Part shown: piece by piece, positions 36,945 through 51,079 of the stretch | Layout: each line of letters opens with the position of its first letter | Numbering within the stretch: position 1 is the stretch's first letter | From: Chinchilla lanigera | Taxonomy: Eukaryota > Chordata > Mammalia > Rodentia > Chinchillidae | Reading direction: 5' to 3' | NCBI RefSeq assembly: GCF_000276665.1 | Contig: NW_004955480.1 | Span: 6,457,862 to 6,521,861 of the forward strand | DNA length: 64,000 nt | Program-made: the position numbers and the translations under genes | The notes under the pieces: generated by a model | Seen by the model: the letters and a program-made list of their open reading frames with translations, nothing else | What the model was told of the DNA's origin: nothing | Databases searched by the model: none

Positions 36945-37065
36945 TTTTCTTTTTTTTTTAAAAGACCAGTGATTGAAGCCAATACTGAGGATTACACTGA
37001 GTGATCCTCCTGCCTCAGCCTCCTAGAGTGCTGGGATTACAGACATGTGCCACCACTCCTGGCAC
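36945..37065 (-). mobile_element. Partial B1/Alu-like SINE, antisense
   Basis: 'gatcctcctgcctcagcctc' and 'tgctgggattacagacatgt' match a 5' 7SL-derived half in reverse. The left part is diverged. Confidence 0.78.
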
Positions 37066-37639
37066 ATATCCTCTTCTTAACTTTAGCACCCATGTTGGCC
37101 CCAAGATGACACGCATCTCCTGATCTATCCAACTTCCACTGACAACTACAAAGCATATGCTGCCTCTTAAATGCAAAAAGCTAAGAAATGTGGTCTCTGC
37201 TCTGTGGCTACTCCCTGTAGTAACTGGATGACATGCAACAGTCCTGTAATAGTCCTTATTCCGAGCCTACTCTGCACTCAGCTTCCTACCTAGTGCTGAG
37301 GAGCAGCACACAGAGCGAGGCTGTTCTTGCATGTGTGGAGATTGACCTGGAAAAACACATTGCTCACCCCAAGGATGAGGAGCAAGGCTCATTTTTTTTC
37401 AGGAAGTCTTCTTTCCTATCAGGCCCCTGCTTCTGTGTTTCCATAGTAACTGATGCTGAATCCTCTGATAGCACTGATCAGAGTGCATTGAAACGTGCCA
37501 TTTTCTCGTTTGACTCTGCCGAATTGTATTTTTGAGGTCGCAAATTCAGGTGACTCAGTGCCCAGCATGGAACCCGGCCCATCCAAGATGTGCTGTGACT
37601 CATGAGTGAATAAATGACTCACTGAGGCAGTTGAGCGAT
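37066..37639. other. Unassigned intronic DNA
   Basis: Holds overlapping short open frames on both strands (37233-37535 plus, 37419-37697 minus), none with family features. Confidence 0.35.
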
Positions 37640-37850
37640 GGCCCATGGAGTGAGCACGTACTTCACAGCTAATCTCTGCCCTTGCAAATCTACTCAACTT
37701 CTCTGAAACTCAATTCCTCATTCTTAAAATAGGAAGAAAAATACTAATTTTGCAGAGTTGCCATGGGGATTTTCTGAAATTATAAATGTGTATCTAGCAC
37801 CTGTCCTTATACCGGGCACACAGCAGAGTCTATAAAAAATAGTTTTTGTT
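37640..37850 (+). mobile_element. MIR SINE
   Basis: 'ctcattcttaaaataggaag', 'gcagagttgccatggggatt' and 'ataccgggcacacagcagag' fit a sense MIR. Confidence 0.68.
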
Positions 37851-38549
37851 ATTAACACAAAGTACAGCCAATGAGGTACCAATTTCAATGTCACTTATTC
37901 CAGATACACTCATTAGGCTGCCCTAGAAACCATTAGAAGTGACCAAATCCTGTGCACTGTGGAGGGGAGGCGATGTAGAGAAAGTAAAGTGCATTTCATT
38001 GTGGAGTCTTTCTGGGAGGAGGAAAGGATTTCTCCCCTCCACCTTGACACAGAGAAAGCTGGGTTCATGACTCTCCAGGTGGTGCTCACTCTCCCAAGGC
38101 TTCACAGAGACCAAGCTCATCTCACTCTTTGATAACGACATTCTCCAAGAGAAAGTCCTGAGTCCTTCATTTGCTCTTTCACACCTTCTCAGAGTGTGCA
38201 CCTTGGGCCAGGCAGTGAGGCTGTACAGTGATGGCAGAGGCTTAGATTTGGATGGGAAGGAGATGGACGATAAACCAATTGTTAGACCATAGGGAGACAC
38301 TGAAAGATAAGATCTTAGGTGGTGCCCTGGATATATAGGTACTCCTTCTTCAAGGTCTGCATTCTCTAGGTAAATTGTTGTTAAGTTCATTACTTGTATC
38401 ACCTCTAGGAGTGCCATTTGGACTTCAGCAATCATTTTAACATTTTGTAATTATGCACATGTATACATGTATGCACATACACACACCCCAAAGTTCTTCT
38501 CATATATTATCGCTGATTGCTTTATAATTATCTATGGTTTGCAACTTTT

Positions 38550-38668
38550 TTTAGATGGGGTCCCATTACATTTCCCAGGCTGGTCTCAAGCTTGTGAGCT
38601 CAAGCAATCTTCCTGCCTCAGTCCCCCAAGTAGGTAGGACAATAAATGTGTGCCATGTGCCCAGGTTC
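38550..38668 (-). mobile_element. 7SL-derived SINE (old B1/Alu-like monomer), antisense
   Basis: 'ggctggtctcaagcttgtga', 'gcaatcttcctgcctcagtc'. Diverged; lies directly before a second SINE in the same orientation. Confidence 0.78.
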
Positions 38669-38674
38669 AACCTT

Positions 38675-38840
38675 TTTTCCTTTTTTTTTTCTTTTGGTCT
38701 TCTTGAGAGGGTTTCACTATGCAGTTCAGGCTGGCCTTGCGCTCACTTTGTAGCCCAGGCAGGCCTCAAACTCACAGTGCTCCTTCTGCCTCAGCCTCCC
38801 GAATGCTGGGATTACAGGTGTGCGCCATCTCACTCGGCCT
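38675..38840 (-). mobile_element. B1-type SINE, antisense
   Basis: T-rich left tail, then gcagttcaggctggccttgc, a duplicated 'ctttgtagcccaggcaggcc' block and gctgggattacaggtgtgcg. Confidence 0.92.
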
Positions 38841-39309
38841 TCCTTACACTGTAATATTATGTGCGCTTGCTGTGATTTTTTTTTTTTGAGCTGATTTTTT
38901 AAAATTCTGTTTCTTCTCAACTTTTTTTTAGCACAATCGAAACATGTTGTGTTTTTTCTAAGCTGTATGTTAGGGAAACCACAGTGTAAACACCGTTTTT
39001 CTCTGGTAGAAGAGAAAACCTCCTGGTTGAAGGTAAACCTCCACCAAGCTCCTGAAATGACCCTCACCCTCCAAGGAACTCAAGGAGACAGTTCAGAAAC
39101 CATGGGTGAGCAGTAGTAGGAATGTGAATCAGAAATCACCAGCAGCCCAAGCGCTGCCTTGCAATACAGATTCCTAACAGCCGGGTCCCAGTCCCTGGCT
39201 CCTCGTGCCTCCCGAGCCTCTGTCCTGTCTGACTCAGCAGTTTCTTGACATCGTTGCCTCAGTCTTTGTCCACAATGTAGAAGCCACTGTCTCATCTCTA
39301 CAAGCTGAA

Positions 39310-39720
39310 GGTGCCCTCATTCACTGGGTGCAAGTACTATGCCCCAGTCCCCACCTCTCCCTTCCCTCCCACTCCTGAGGAGAACCCATCTCCATGGCCC
39401 ACTCTTCTCAGGGATTTTAATCCTTTATCCACTGCCATTCCTGGGATTTCAACCTCTGCATTTTCCATGACGGGGAGGGGGGGGGGGTTCAGTCCTTCCT
39501 GTCTTCATGCAGCTGTGCTCTCAAATCTCTCATCAAGCAAACCTTTCCTGAGTCTGTGTCTCCATCATCTGTAGCCCAGGCTTTCTCCTCTGAGCTCCAG
39601 ACATTTACCTGCTTGCCTTGGTGTCTCCTCCACACGGACATCTAGAGGCAAATGGAATTCAGTAGATCCGAACAGAATTCTTGATTTTCTTCTCTATACA
39701 TATTAGACCTGCAGTTTCCC
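39310..39720 (+). mobile_element. Probable L2 LINE fragment
   Basis: 'tctgagctccagacatttac' and 'acggacatctagaggcaaat' follow the usual L2 order ahead of 'attcttgattttc'. An 11-G homopolymer (39477-39487) falls inside. Confidence 0.55.
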
Positions 39721-40314
39721 CGTTCCGAACCTCCTGGGAGTCCTTCTTGATCCCCGGGCTTCCCCCTTTGTTCCTGTCTCCCCTCATCCTAGCCACACAA
39801 CAAGCGGAACATCTTCCTTTTGTTTCACAAGTAGGAAGAGAAGACGTCCGTGTCCTGTTCCTGCTCTCCTGCGGGAAGCGCTCAGGCTTTCAAACTGGAA
39901 TGCAACGTTAAACCATGGGTCTTCCACAGAGGTGCTTTGCTGGGTTGAGCAGGCGCCCTCGTTGGGTGTTTTTGTCACTCATCATGGAAGTATGTTTCTT
40001 TTAAATCTACTGAGAATGTTGCTGGATTCCATTTTTTAAAGTTTTATTGAGTTTTGCATTCCAAAGTGTTCTTTTTGAACACGTTGATAGCATATCACGT
40101 CTCTGCTAGAAATCTCTTCCCTGCATTCCTGCTATACTCTTGAGGCCCCCTTGTGAGGCCTCTGGCAGGGCCACTCCTCAGCCTTGCCCACACCCCCTCT
40201 GTGTCCCTTCTCTCTGATCCCTCACTCCTTCTCCTGGGGACAGGATCTAATAAATCTCTGCAACCCAAATTCTCTTCTCAGGCCCTGCTTGCGGGGAATT
40301 TGGAAGTTCCCTAG

Positions 40315-42094
<1,780 letters not shown>

Positions 42095-42254
42095 TAGACT
42101 GCAAGAGGGAGTGGGGAGGAGGGGCAGGGCTGTTGGATCTCACCTGCCAGGTGGATGAGCACAGTCCCTGTGGGGCACAGGTAAACCATCACCCATCACC
42201 TAGACCTGCTCACCTGCAGCCGGCATAGGTCAGACATCTAAATGGTATGATGCA

Positions 42255-42445
42255 AAGCCGGGTGTGGCGGCACATGCCTCTAACGCAACCACTCCAGGAA
42301 GCTGAGACAGGAGGATTGAAAGTTTGGACCCACCCTGGGCAACTTAGACCCTGTCACAAAATTTAAAAAAATAAAAATAAAAGGGCTGGAGATGTAACTC
42401 AGTTCGAAAGTCCTGGGCTCAATCCCCACGGCCACACCAAAGGTG
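42255..42445 (+). mobile_element. B1-dID-like composite SINE
   Basis: A B1-type left half ('gccgggtgtggcggcacatg', 'ctgagacaggaggattg') is joined through an A-rich linker to an ID-like right half ('gggctggagatgtaactcag', 'gggctcaatcccc'). This is the arrangement of the rodent dimeric B1-dID family. Confidence 0.78.
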
Positions 42446-42484
42446 TGGTAAGAAAGGACCCCCTGCCCCCTGCATTTGTCAGCA

Positions 42485-42690
42485 TTCTTCATCTTTAAAC
42501 AGGGCTTTGTAATGTTAACATCATGTCACACACATTATTAGGTTTTCTCCATAGTCGGTGTGGCCATCCTCCCTTACAGATAAAGAAATGAGGCTGAGAA
42601 AGGACAGTGGCTGCTTCAGTGTCAGCCATGTGTGTCTGAGAATGTCTGACTCCACGTGCCTTCTGTGAGGCCCCCTGAACAGAAAATTCC
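42485..42690 (-). mobile_element. MIR remnant, antisense
   Basis: 'cagataaagaaatgaggctg' followed by 'gaaaggacagtggctgcttc' resembles a reverse MIR core. Weak. Confidence 0.45.
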
Positions 42691-43325
42691 TGAAATACCC
42701 ACAGTGTGACCAGCTCAGCCACAAAGGCAAAAACATGGGCTCTGCTATCTGGGTGCTTATGGGACTGTTACAGTACAGCCCCAGGCATGCTCTGCTACCA
42801 GGGGAGTGGCTCAGACATCAAGGAAATGGTACTTCTGGGGAAGAAATCACCTTTTCATGGGCTGGCCAGATGAGAAGGAAAAGAGATTTGAGTTTGAGCC
42901 AGAAGGGCATTGAGGGTGTAGAATGCTGGCCTTCGAAAAGAGGGCTTGAGTACCCTAGGGAACAGGAAGAGAAAGGAGTATTCTATTTAAGTTTATTTTT
43001 CTCATCCTTTATATTCCTATGAATGTACATGTGCTGGGAGACATGCTCAGTTTTTAATCTATATGAAATCCAACCAAAAGATTGGCTATTACTAGTTCAT
43101 GAAGGGAGAGCACAGCAGTTATTTAAGCTCGGCATGCTGCTTGAGCAAAGGAGACAGTCACAAGGGTGATCATGCTTGAGGAGCAGCAGGCCACAGAGCC
43201 GGGATGACATAGGGGAGTGGCAGACAGAATGGATGAACAGCAGAACAGGGACCTACCTGCAGAAGGCCTTGACCATGAGGCCAAGGCCAAGAGCATCTCA
43301 AATGACGTTGAAACTTGTGTTGCAG

Positions 43326-43453
43326 GTGACATGAAGACGAAGAATGACATTTTAGGGGAAGCAAATAACTTGGAAGCCCACAGTCTTCATCCTCAGCAGG
43401 ACCAAGGCCTTCCCAAGGAGTGTTCCAGCCTGAACGGTGGCACCGATATACAG
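43326..43453 (+). CDS. FAM184B: FAM184B coding exon 4
   Basis: The 128-nt exon follows acceptor cttgtgttgcag and ends at donor gtagta. With the base carried from exon 3 it encodes 43 residues, including LHPQQDQGLPKECSSLNGGT, recognisable as the variable hydrophilic linker of FAM184B. It returns the frame to phase 0. The linker is low in heptad character and breaks the coiled coil. Both splice sites are weak (purine-rich upstream tract; donor lacks the extended consensus). The exon assignment rests on the matching peptide and on phase compatibility with both neighbours. Confidence 0.88.
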
Positions 43454-44435
<982 letters not shown>

Positions 44436-44529
44436 TAAGGGCCTGGAGTTGTTGGCATAAGGTTGAATTGTGTCAAAGGAGCCTTTAACTTGGGGAAATT
44501 CAATTCTATTCCCTCGGCAAAAACAAAGA

Positions 44530-44965
44530 AAGCTTCACCAACCAAAAGCTCAGGCCTGGAACACTGCCTGTATCCAAATCTCCCTGCACCACCCACAGCA
44601 AATTATTTAACCTGGATTCCCTGGGGGAAAGAAGGTAATGCTGAGGCCCGGGGTTTCTTGTTTTGTAAGATGGTCCGTGAGAATAGCAGTACATCACAGA
44701 GTAGCGCAAGGATTAAATGAAAAACAAAAAAACAAAAAAAACGGAAGCGTGTCTGGGCCAGGATGGCGGTAGAGATCCGGGTAACCGGGGAGCCCATGTT
44801 GGAGAAGCCTGAGGTGTCTGGGTGCAGGTCCCATCTCCGCCAGAGGGGGCAGCTGTCTGCGGAGAAGAGCTGTGAAGCGCCATCTTCTCTTTTCTGGGAA
44901 AAGCAGTAACATATGTAAAGATTTTAAGAAAAGAGCAAAGTATAAATCATTGTTATTGTGAACAT
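44530..44965 (+). mobile_element. MIR SINE split by a foreign insert
   Basis: The left part (44530-44716) has 'cagcaaattatttaacctgg', 'ttgttttgtaagatggtccg' and 'gcgcaaggattaaatg'. The expected continuation, 'taacatatgtaaag' with the degraded end, appears only at 44906-44965. The 189 bases between are not MIR. Confidence 0.75.
44717..44905. other. CpG-rich insert of unknown origin inside a MIR
   Basis: It begins with an A-rich tract (44717-44741), then about 165 bases that are GC- and CpG-rich (ggtagagatccgggtaaccg), unlike the surrounding intron. Flanking gaaaaaca/gaaaagca octamers could be a decayed duplication. A frame from an ATG at 44764 in a strong start context runs 48 codons and stops at 44910, inside the resumed MIR. 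I do not recognise the peptide or the insert. Confidence 0.5.
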
Positions 44966-45083
44966 GGGTGGATGATTTGTTTAACAATTGTAAGAAGCCA
45001 CTTTATAACCAATAAGGTGCAGTTCCAGCACTGAATGCTCCCTGGAAGAGAACCACTTTTCACCACAGAACACAAATTTCAGA

Positions 45084-45165
45084 GTAGTAAGTACTCAATC
45101 ATAGTTAAGAGTAGTTAGTACTCAATAAATAGGCAGTTAAGAGTAGTAAGTACTCAATAAATATG
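45084..45165. repeat. Triplicated 'agtactcaataaat' unit
   Basis: Three imperfect copies of a gagtagtaagtactcaat unit of about 25-40 bases. The unit resembles a MIR/L2 3' end that has been tandemly copied. Confidence 0.8.
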
Positions 45166-45179
45166 CACTGGATAAATAC

Positions 45180-45620
45180 AGGAATTCATGAAAGACCTAG
45201 ACTAATCCCAGGCCAAGGTCTTGATTTTTCCACAAGCTCTGTGACTGTGGACAGATCACATAACCTTGCTGAAGGCTGAATTCTAAAATAGATACAAATA
45301 CTTTGAAGGCTTATTATGCATATTAACAGCATGCGGAGACGCTCCAGTAGAGAGTGGCTAATATTAATTACCATGAGGTCTGATTGACATCATGTCACTC
45401 CTGTGAAATAAAAATACTACATAGTTCCCATTGCACTGTACACTTAATACTTATGAGCACACTGAATCCTTTCCAACAGTATCACAAAATGGGTGCTCAT
45501 ATTTCAGTTTTAGAGATGAGGAAACGGAGGTCTGCAGATGTGCTATACCCAGACATGCAGACAGTGGGTACTGGTGCTGCAGTTCAGATCCGATAGTGGT
45601 CCTAGCCCAAGGTGAGCAGC
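45180..45620. mobile_element. Degraded MIR pieces
   Basis: A sense piece at about 45195-45310 ('agctctgtgactgtggacag') and an antisense piece at about 45440-45600 ('ttagagatgaggaaacggag'). Both are weak. Confidence 0.5.
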
Positions 45621-46439
45621 TGTATTGCAAGCATTTTTCTCCCTGTGAACTGCAGCTGGTTGCCCAAATCCAGTCTTCAGACAAACAACTAACATTATTT
45701 CCATCCCCAGCCATAAGCAGCAATAGATTGTCACTCTCCTCAGTTACTGGTTGTCTTGGTAACCTGATGGATGCATCTGACTCTGAGTGTAGAAATCTCA
45801 CTTCAGCTTTTATCAGGGGCCATGAGTGTATTTAGGAAATGAATTGTGTAGAAATAAACCATATTTACTTCCTGGGTTTTGTTTTTGTTTTACTTTTTGC
45901 TCATGTCTAAAAACTCTGAATATAAATTGACCATGCAGATTAGGGGAAGATAAAGTCTTGAAGACAGTGTGTGGACTAAAATTGGACATTTTTTTCCTTA
46001 TCGATTTAGGAGGACTCTATTTTCTTTCTAGCATCCTAAATACTACTCTCACCTAAAGAACACACTGCAGGAAATGGGCTGGACTTGGCCTTTCTCGACC
46101 ATAAGATCAAATGGCACCCTCATTGCCCGCAGAACAGTACACCCTCTGTGGCCAGCACTTGCACACGTTGATTGCTAGGGAAGGAACGGAAGGGAAGATT
46201 ACTGAGCCCTGGGTTGTGCTCTAACACTTCTGCTGTCCACATCTCATTTGTACCACTTAAGATCCTTGGAAGCAAGACGCACAAATGCATTTGGGCAACT
46301 TAGCCAGAAAAGGAATTTAATAAAGGATAATGAGTAGTTTTCTGGAATACTAAGAATTAGGTTTGGCAGGCACCGTGCCAGTTCTAATGTTCCAAATCCA
46401 CTGCAAAATTTATGTAATATAATCAAGTCTTATTTATCA

Positions 46440-47740
46440 TTCAGTTTGATTATCTCTGTCTTTTAGGGGGCATTTAGAACATTTATATTTAATATAGTGA
46501 TTAATTCCGCCATCTTGCTGTCTTTCCCACTTGCCTTCACCCTTTTCCTCTTTTCCTGTTTATTTTTGATTCGTTGTGAATCTTTTTGTATTCCATTATA
46601 TCTCCATTCTTTTTTATCACTTTTGATTAATTAACTATGATTGATTTTGGCAGAAGGAGAACTAGTGTTCGCTCTAAGATGTATAATATCTATATTTAAA
46701 TTTATCATAGTGTTCATTATGAAATCAAATGATTTCACTTCACATGTGTAAGCCTTACAATAACGTTTCCATTTCTCCCCTTCCGTCCTTTGTACAGTTG
46801 TTGTCATACATTTTCCTTTACATGTGTTACAAATCCCATGGAATACGACAGGCTTTTTCCTTTCAGCACGTTGCAGACGTCATTCTGGCTCACACTTTCT
46901 CCTAGTGAAAAGCCAGCAGCCACGTGAAGCTTGTTTGCCCCATGCATTATGTGTTTTTCTTTCGAACTGCTTTTTGTTTTGTTTTGTTTTGTTTTCCAAT
47001 ACTGGAATTGAACTCTCGACCTTGCGCTTGCCAGGCAGGCACTGTGCCACTGAGCTAAATCCCCAACCCCTCTAACTGCTTTTAAGATTTTATCTTTATC
47101 ACACTTTTTTTTTTTTGCTATTTTCAGCTCAAGGCTCATTGAATTTGCAGGTTTGTGGGTTTCATACAAACCAAAGATTGTAAGGCCATTACTTGAGGAA
47201 TATTTTTTGGTTCTACCCCTCTCTGGTACTGTCCTACACGTCACTGAGGCTCTATACATTTATTTTCAGGTTTTTGTCTCCTGTGCTTCAGTTTGGAAAG
47301 TTTCTAATGCAGTATCCTAAAGTTCACTCATCATTTTTTCTGCGCCACCTACTCTTTTTTAAATCCATTCAGTATAATTTTTCATTTCAGATATATTTTA
47401 AGTGCCCAAAAAACCTTTCTGTTCTTTTTCACAATTTCATTTCTCTTCTTATTAATGCTCATTTTAAAAGAGATTTTGGGCATATTTATAATTGCTCTTT
47501 TGAAGTCCTCTTCATCATTTTGGGGTTTTTAATCTATTGACTGAATTTTCTTTTCATTGATAAGTCACACTTTCCTGCTTTTTTGCATGTTTAGGAATCT
47601 TTGAATGCTGGACCTTGCCATGTTAAAAATCTGGATTTTGTGGACAGCCTTTTGTGATTATTGAATTTTGTTTTGAGTAGCAGTCAAATTACCTACAAAT
47701 CAGTTTCACTTTTCTAAGACTTATTGTGGAAAAAATACAT
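46440..47740 (-). mobile_element. Ancient L1/HAL1 LINE, antisense
   Basis: Antisense ORF2-type text in order: 'tcattgaatttgcaggtttg', 'ccattacttgaggaatattt', 'taaagttcactcatcatttt', 'tttaggaatctttgaatgct', 'gattattgaattttgttttg'. Many stops; no intact frame. An ID SINE is nested at 46975-47073. Confidence 0.7.
46975..47073 (-). mobile_element. ID SINE, antisense
   Basis: (TTTTG)n left tail, body 'actggaattgaactctcgac' to 'gagctaaatccccaacccc'. Target duplication aactgctttt at 46965-46974 and 47074-47083. Confidence 0.92.
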
Positions 47741-47772
47741 ATATAACACAAAACTAAAAATATATAACATAT

Positions 47773-48131
47773 TGTCTTGGTTACTTTTCTCTCATCACTG
47801 GGACAAAGTACCTGATGCCCACAATTAAGGAAGGAAAGGTTTATTTCGCTTATAGTTTGTGGAGGTTTCAGTCCATACTTGGCAGATTACAAGGCAGACT
47901 GGCACATGGCAGAGAGCTACAGCTCATGGCGGCAGAACACAGCAAAGCAACAAGCACAAAAGGGAGGAATTGGGGAGGAATGGCCTCAAGCACCCTTTTC
48001 CTCTCCCTTACATATGCAAACTATCCACCCCAGGGGGGTGTAGCTCTCATACCCATAATCAATCAAACTCTAAAAGCCTGCCCCATGACTGCATGAGGCT
48101 TTGGAAGGACACACAGACACAGACCATAACA
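47773..48131 (-). mobile_element. MaLR solo LTR, antisense
   Basis: Starts tgtcttggttacttttctct, ends cagaccataaca. Perfect 5-bp duplications catat at 47768-47772 and 48132-48136. 'gacaaagtacctgatgccca' is the reversed MaLR end. Confidence 0.92.
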
Positions 48132-48484
48132 CATATATAATATAAAACTTACTGTTGTCTAGCCTCATTGTTAACATTTGTTAGAAAAGCCTAGAGTAGC
48201 ATTTGTTCTAGTGCTAATTAAGCCCTACGACTGAGGTGTGACCCTTCACAGGGTCTAAAACCCCATGTATTGATTAGTATTAGTGTTGGTTATTGCTAAA
48301 GACTGATTCTGAGTGACATTTCAGGCTTTGTGCTGGTTGAATGTACCATGAAATTTATTGTAAATGTGTTATAAATAAGTGCATTTTCTTCATGAAACGA
48401 GCTGACGTGTTTACCCTTAAAACCCGACTGAAATCGCTATTTGGCAAATTTCTATGATTGCTTGGTTGTGTTCTCTCACAGTAT

Positions 48485-49572
48485 GCAGTGATTTGGGTAT
48501 GATTTGAGTATGTCCCCACTGGGCTCATGGAAGGTTGGTTCTAAGTAGCAAAGCTGGGAGCTGGTGGAAACTTTGGGAGTTGGAGAATTGGGTAATTGGG
48601 GGCACTACCCTTGGAAGAAATTGATAAAGTTTTCGTGGGACCTAGCGCAAGGGTTGTTCTAAAAAAGCAAGAAAGACTGGCCCCTTCCCATTCTCTGGCT
48701 TCCTGTCTGCCTTGAGGTGACCTTGGGGGCCTACCCTCTCTGTAGTGATCACAGGAAATCAGACTTTGGCTCTTTAAAATTAAAGGTCAGCCCTGCTGGG
48801 TTTTGTACTTGTAATAGAACAGTTACTTCTTTTCACTTGCCTGTTCCTCCATTTTTGGATGAGATGCGTACCTTGGACCTATCCCACCACTGTATATTGG
48901 AAGTACATAACTTGTTTTCCAGTCTCACAGCTAGAAGGAGTTTACCTAGAGTCACAGCTGAGACTTTTAGACTTTTGAATTCATGCTGGAATTAAAAAAA
49001 CTTAAGTCAATTGGGATGGAATGACTGTGTTTTGTATGTGAGAAGGAAATGAGTTTTGGGGCATCAAAACTGTGATTTGAATATAGTTTGTCCCACCCCC
49101 AAATCAGGTTGGAGTTAAGCTCCATTCTGAGGCATTAAAAGGGTAGAAATTTAATCTAACTATGGTGTTGGAGGCCAGGCCTTTGGGAAGTGATTGGCAT
49201 TAGATAAGGTCAGGCAGTTGGAGCTCCCATGATTGAATACTGGAGGCTTTAAAGAAAAGGGAGAGAGGGGCTAGGGATTTAGCTCAGTGGCACAGCGCCT
49301 GCCTGGCAAGTGCGAGGTTGTAAGTTCAGTTCCTGGTACTGAAAAAAAAACAAAAAAGAAAAAGAAAAAGGAGAGAGACAGACACACTGGCACACCCCCT
49401 GCCTCTTGCTTGTGATACCTTGTAGTGCCTCAGGAATCTGCCAGCACGAAAGCCATCACCAGATGAGGCCCCTAATTTAGGACCCGACCCTGACAAAAAT
49501 AAACCTTTTTTTTTTATAATATACCCAGTCAGCAGGATTGTGTTACAAGCAACAGAAAATAGACTAAGGCAC
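48485..49572 (+). mobile_element. Rearranged MaLR provirus remnant
   Basis: A 5' LTR piece (about 48485-48720: 'ttgagtatgtccccactggg', 'ctgtctgccttgaggtga') jumps to MaLR internal sequence (about 48720-49070: 'cactgtatattggaagtaca', 'gtgagaaggaaatgagtttt'). That in turn abuts a fuller 3' LTR (49071-49572: 'tgtgatttgaatatagtttg' to 'gactaaggca'). No protein frame survives. An ID SINE interrupts the 3' LTR. Confidence 0.75.
49268..49360 (+). mobile_element. ID SINE in MaLR LTR
   Basis: gggctagggatttagctcag to gttcagttcctggtact plus A-rich tail. 17-bp target duplication aaagaaaa[g/a]ggagagag at 49251-49267 and 49361-49377, one mismatch. Confidence 0.93.
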
Positions 49573-49784
49573 AGTGCCTCTTTCATGTGTCTTTTCTTAA
49601 ATTAGCAGTAATTGTGAACAATCCAGATAAAGAAACAGGAAAACGGTGAGCCCTGCCTTTGCCTCTCATCAGTGGGATTTCCTGCATGCAACATGGGTGT
49701 GAGAAACCTGTTTCCTTGGTGTGTGAGAGTTTAGTGAGAACAATGTTTATGAAAGTGTCTGGATTCTATAAATCAGTAGCCCAT

Positions 49785-50217
49785 TGTAGTAGTCACCTTT
49801 GCATTGCTGTGACAAAATACCAGACAGATGCAATTTAATGGAGAAAGGGTTTATTTGGGTTTATGGTGTAGGCAGTTTCAGTCTGTGGTTGACTGGCTCC
49901 AAGGCAGAAATGTCATGGCAGAAGGGTGTGGCAGAGGAAAGCTGCCCACCTCATCGCAGCCAGGAAGCAGAGCAGGAGTAAGGGGCTGAGGACAGAATAT
50001 TCGCTTCCAGATCACCCCTACCGACTCATACACATACACGGTGACCTACCTCCTTCAACTGGGAGCCAGCTTCTAACAGTACATTCCTGATAACAGAACT
50101 CATCAACGGGTTGATACACCAATGAGTGTAGCACCGCTGTGATCACATCACCTTTCAAAAGCCCCACCTCTAAACACATGGGCCTTTGGGGAGACATCTT
50201 TGATTTAAACCATAACA
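49785..50217 (-). mobile_element. MaLR solo LTR, antisense
   Basis: Starts tgtagtagtcacctttgcat with 'gctgtgacaaaataccagac' and ends 'gatttaaaccataaca'. No clear surviving target duplication. Confidence 0.85.
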
Positions 50218-51079
50218 GAAATGAAACCCTCTTCTTCGGTGCAGCAATTCAGATATGTGAATGCATTATTCTCCTTCATCTCCTTCAAGTTCTTAACTTT
50301 GTGATTGTTTGTTCTGCTCACCTGAGCTGGGAGAATGTTCATGCCTCCTGCTGAAATCCTCCAGATCACTTTGAGCAGAGCTAGACCCAGACATGCTCCT
50401 TTCTACCTGGTGTTCTCCAAAGAACTGTTTGTTTTCTAACAGTGACCCCCATTATTCTACACCTAAAGTGAAGCTTACTGATGCCAAAAATTACTGCTGG
50501 AAACAGTTATTTCCATCTGTAGGGGATTTTTTTTTTCCACTTTAGGTCCATTTACCATAACAACAGCAAAACCTATGATTGATTATACGTACTCCAGGAA
50601 GTTGTGCTGGAAGTAGAAATAGCTCTTTGTTTATGCCAAAAATCAGGACGGTGGAGTATTTTCATGTGCTGGTACAGCGGGCATGTGTTGGCAGAGCTAG
50701 TTTCTGTAACAGTAAGCATGTTAAACCAAACCTGTTCCATGAAAGCTTTTGTGGTTGGGAAACTATTTGATGAAATAGAAAATGAGGGACTCTGATGGCT
50801 GTTTAAGTTACCTCAACTTATTTGGTATCAAAGAATACTTTGCACATTGTCTTTAGGAAATAAACTCTGCAAACCCAAAAGCCATGCAAGAGTGTGTCAT
50901 AGGCTTACTGCACACACATTAAACGTCATGTCATGTGACCCTTACAATCTCATCACATTACCTCATCATATTACTGACCACAGGGATTGTGCAAAGCATG
51001 GCCTCACAGAAAGCATAAGGGCGCCTTCCAGGTGATCAGTAGCACGACTTTTCAGATGGTCAGATAAGAAACCCAGGAA

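Noticed and set aside
44835..44860. CTCF-like word (ccgccagagggggcagc)
   Set aside because: It has an extra G relative to the core spacing and only partial agreement upstream; not strong enough to call without a matrix scan.
46804..47540. Open frames of 80-150 codons
   Set aside because: They fall in an ancient antisense L1/HAL1 and a nested ID; frames are incidental to the repeats.
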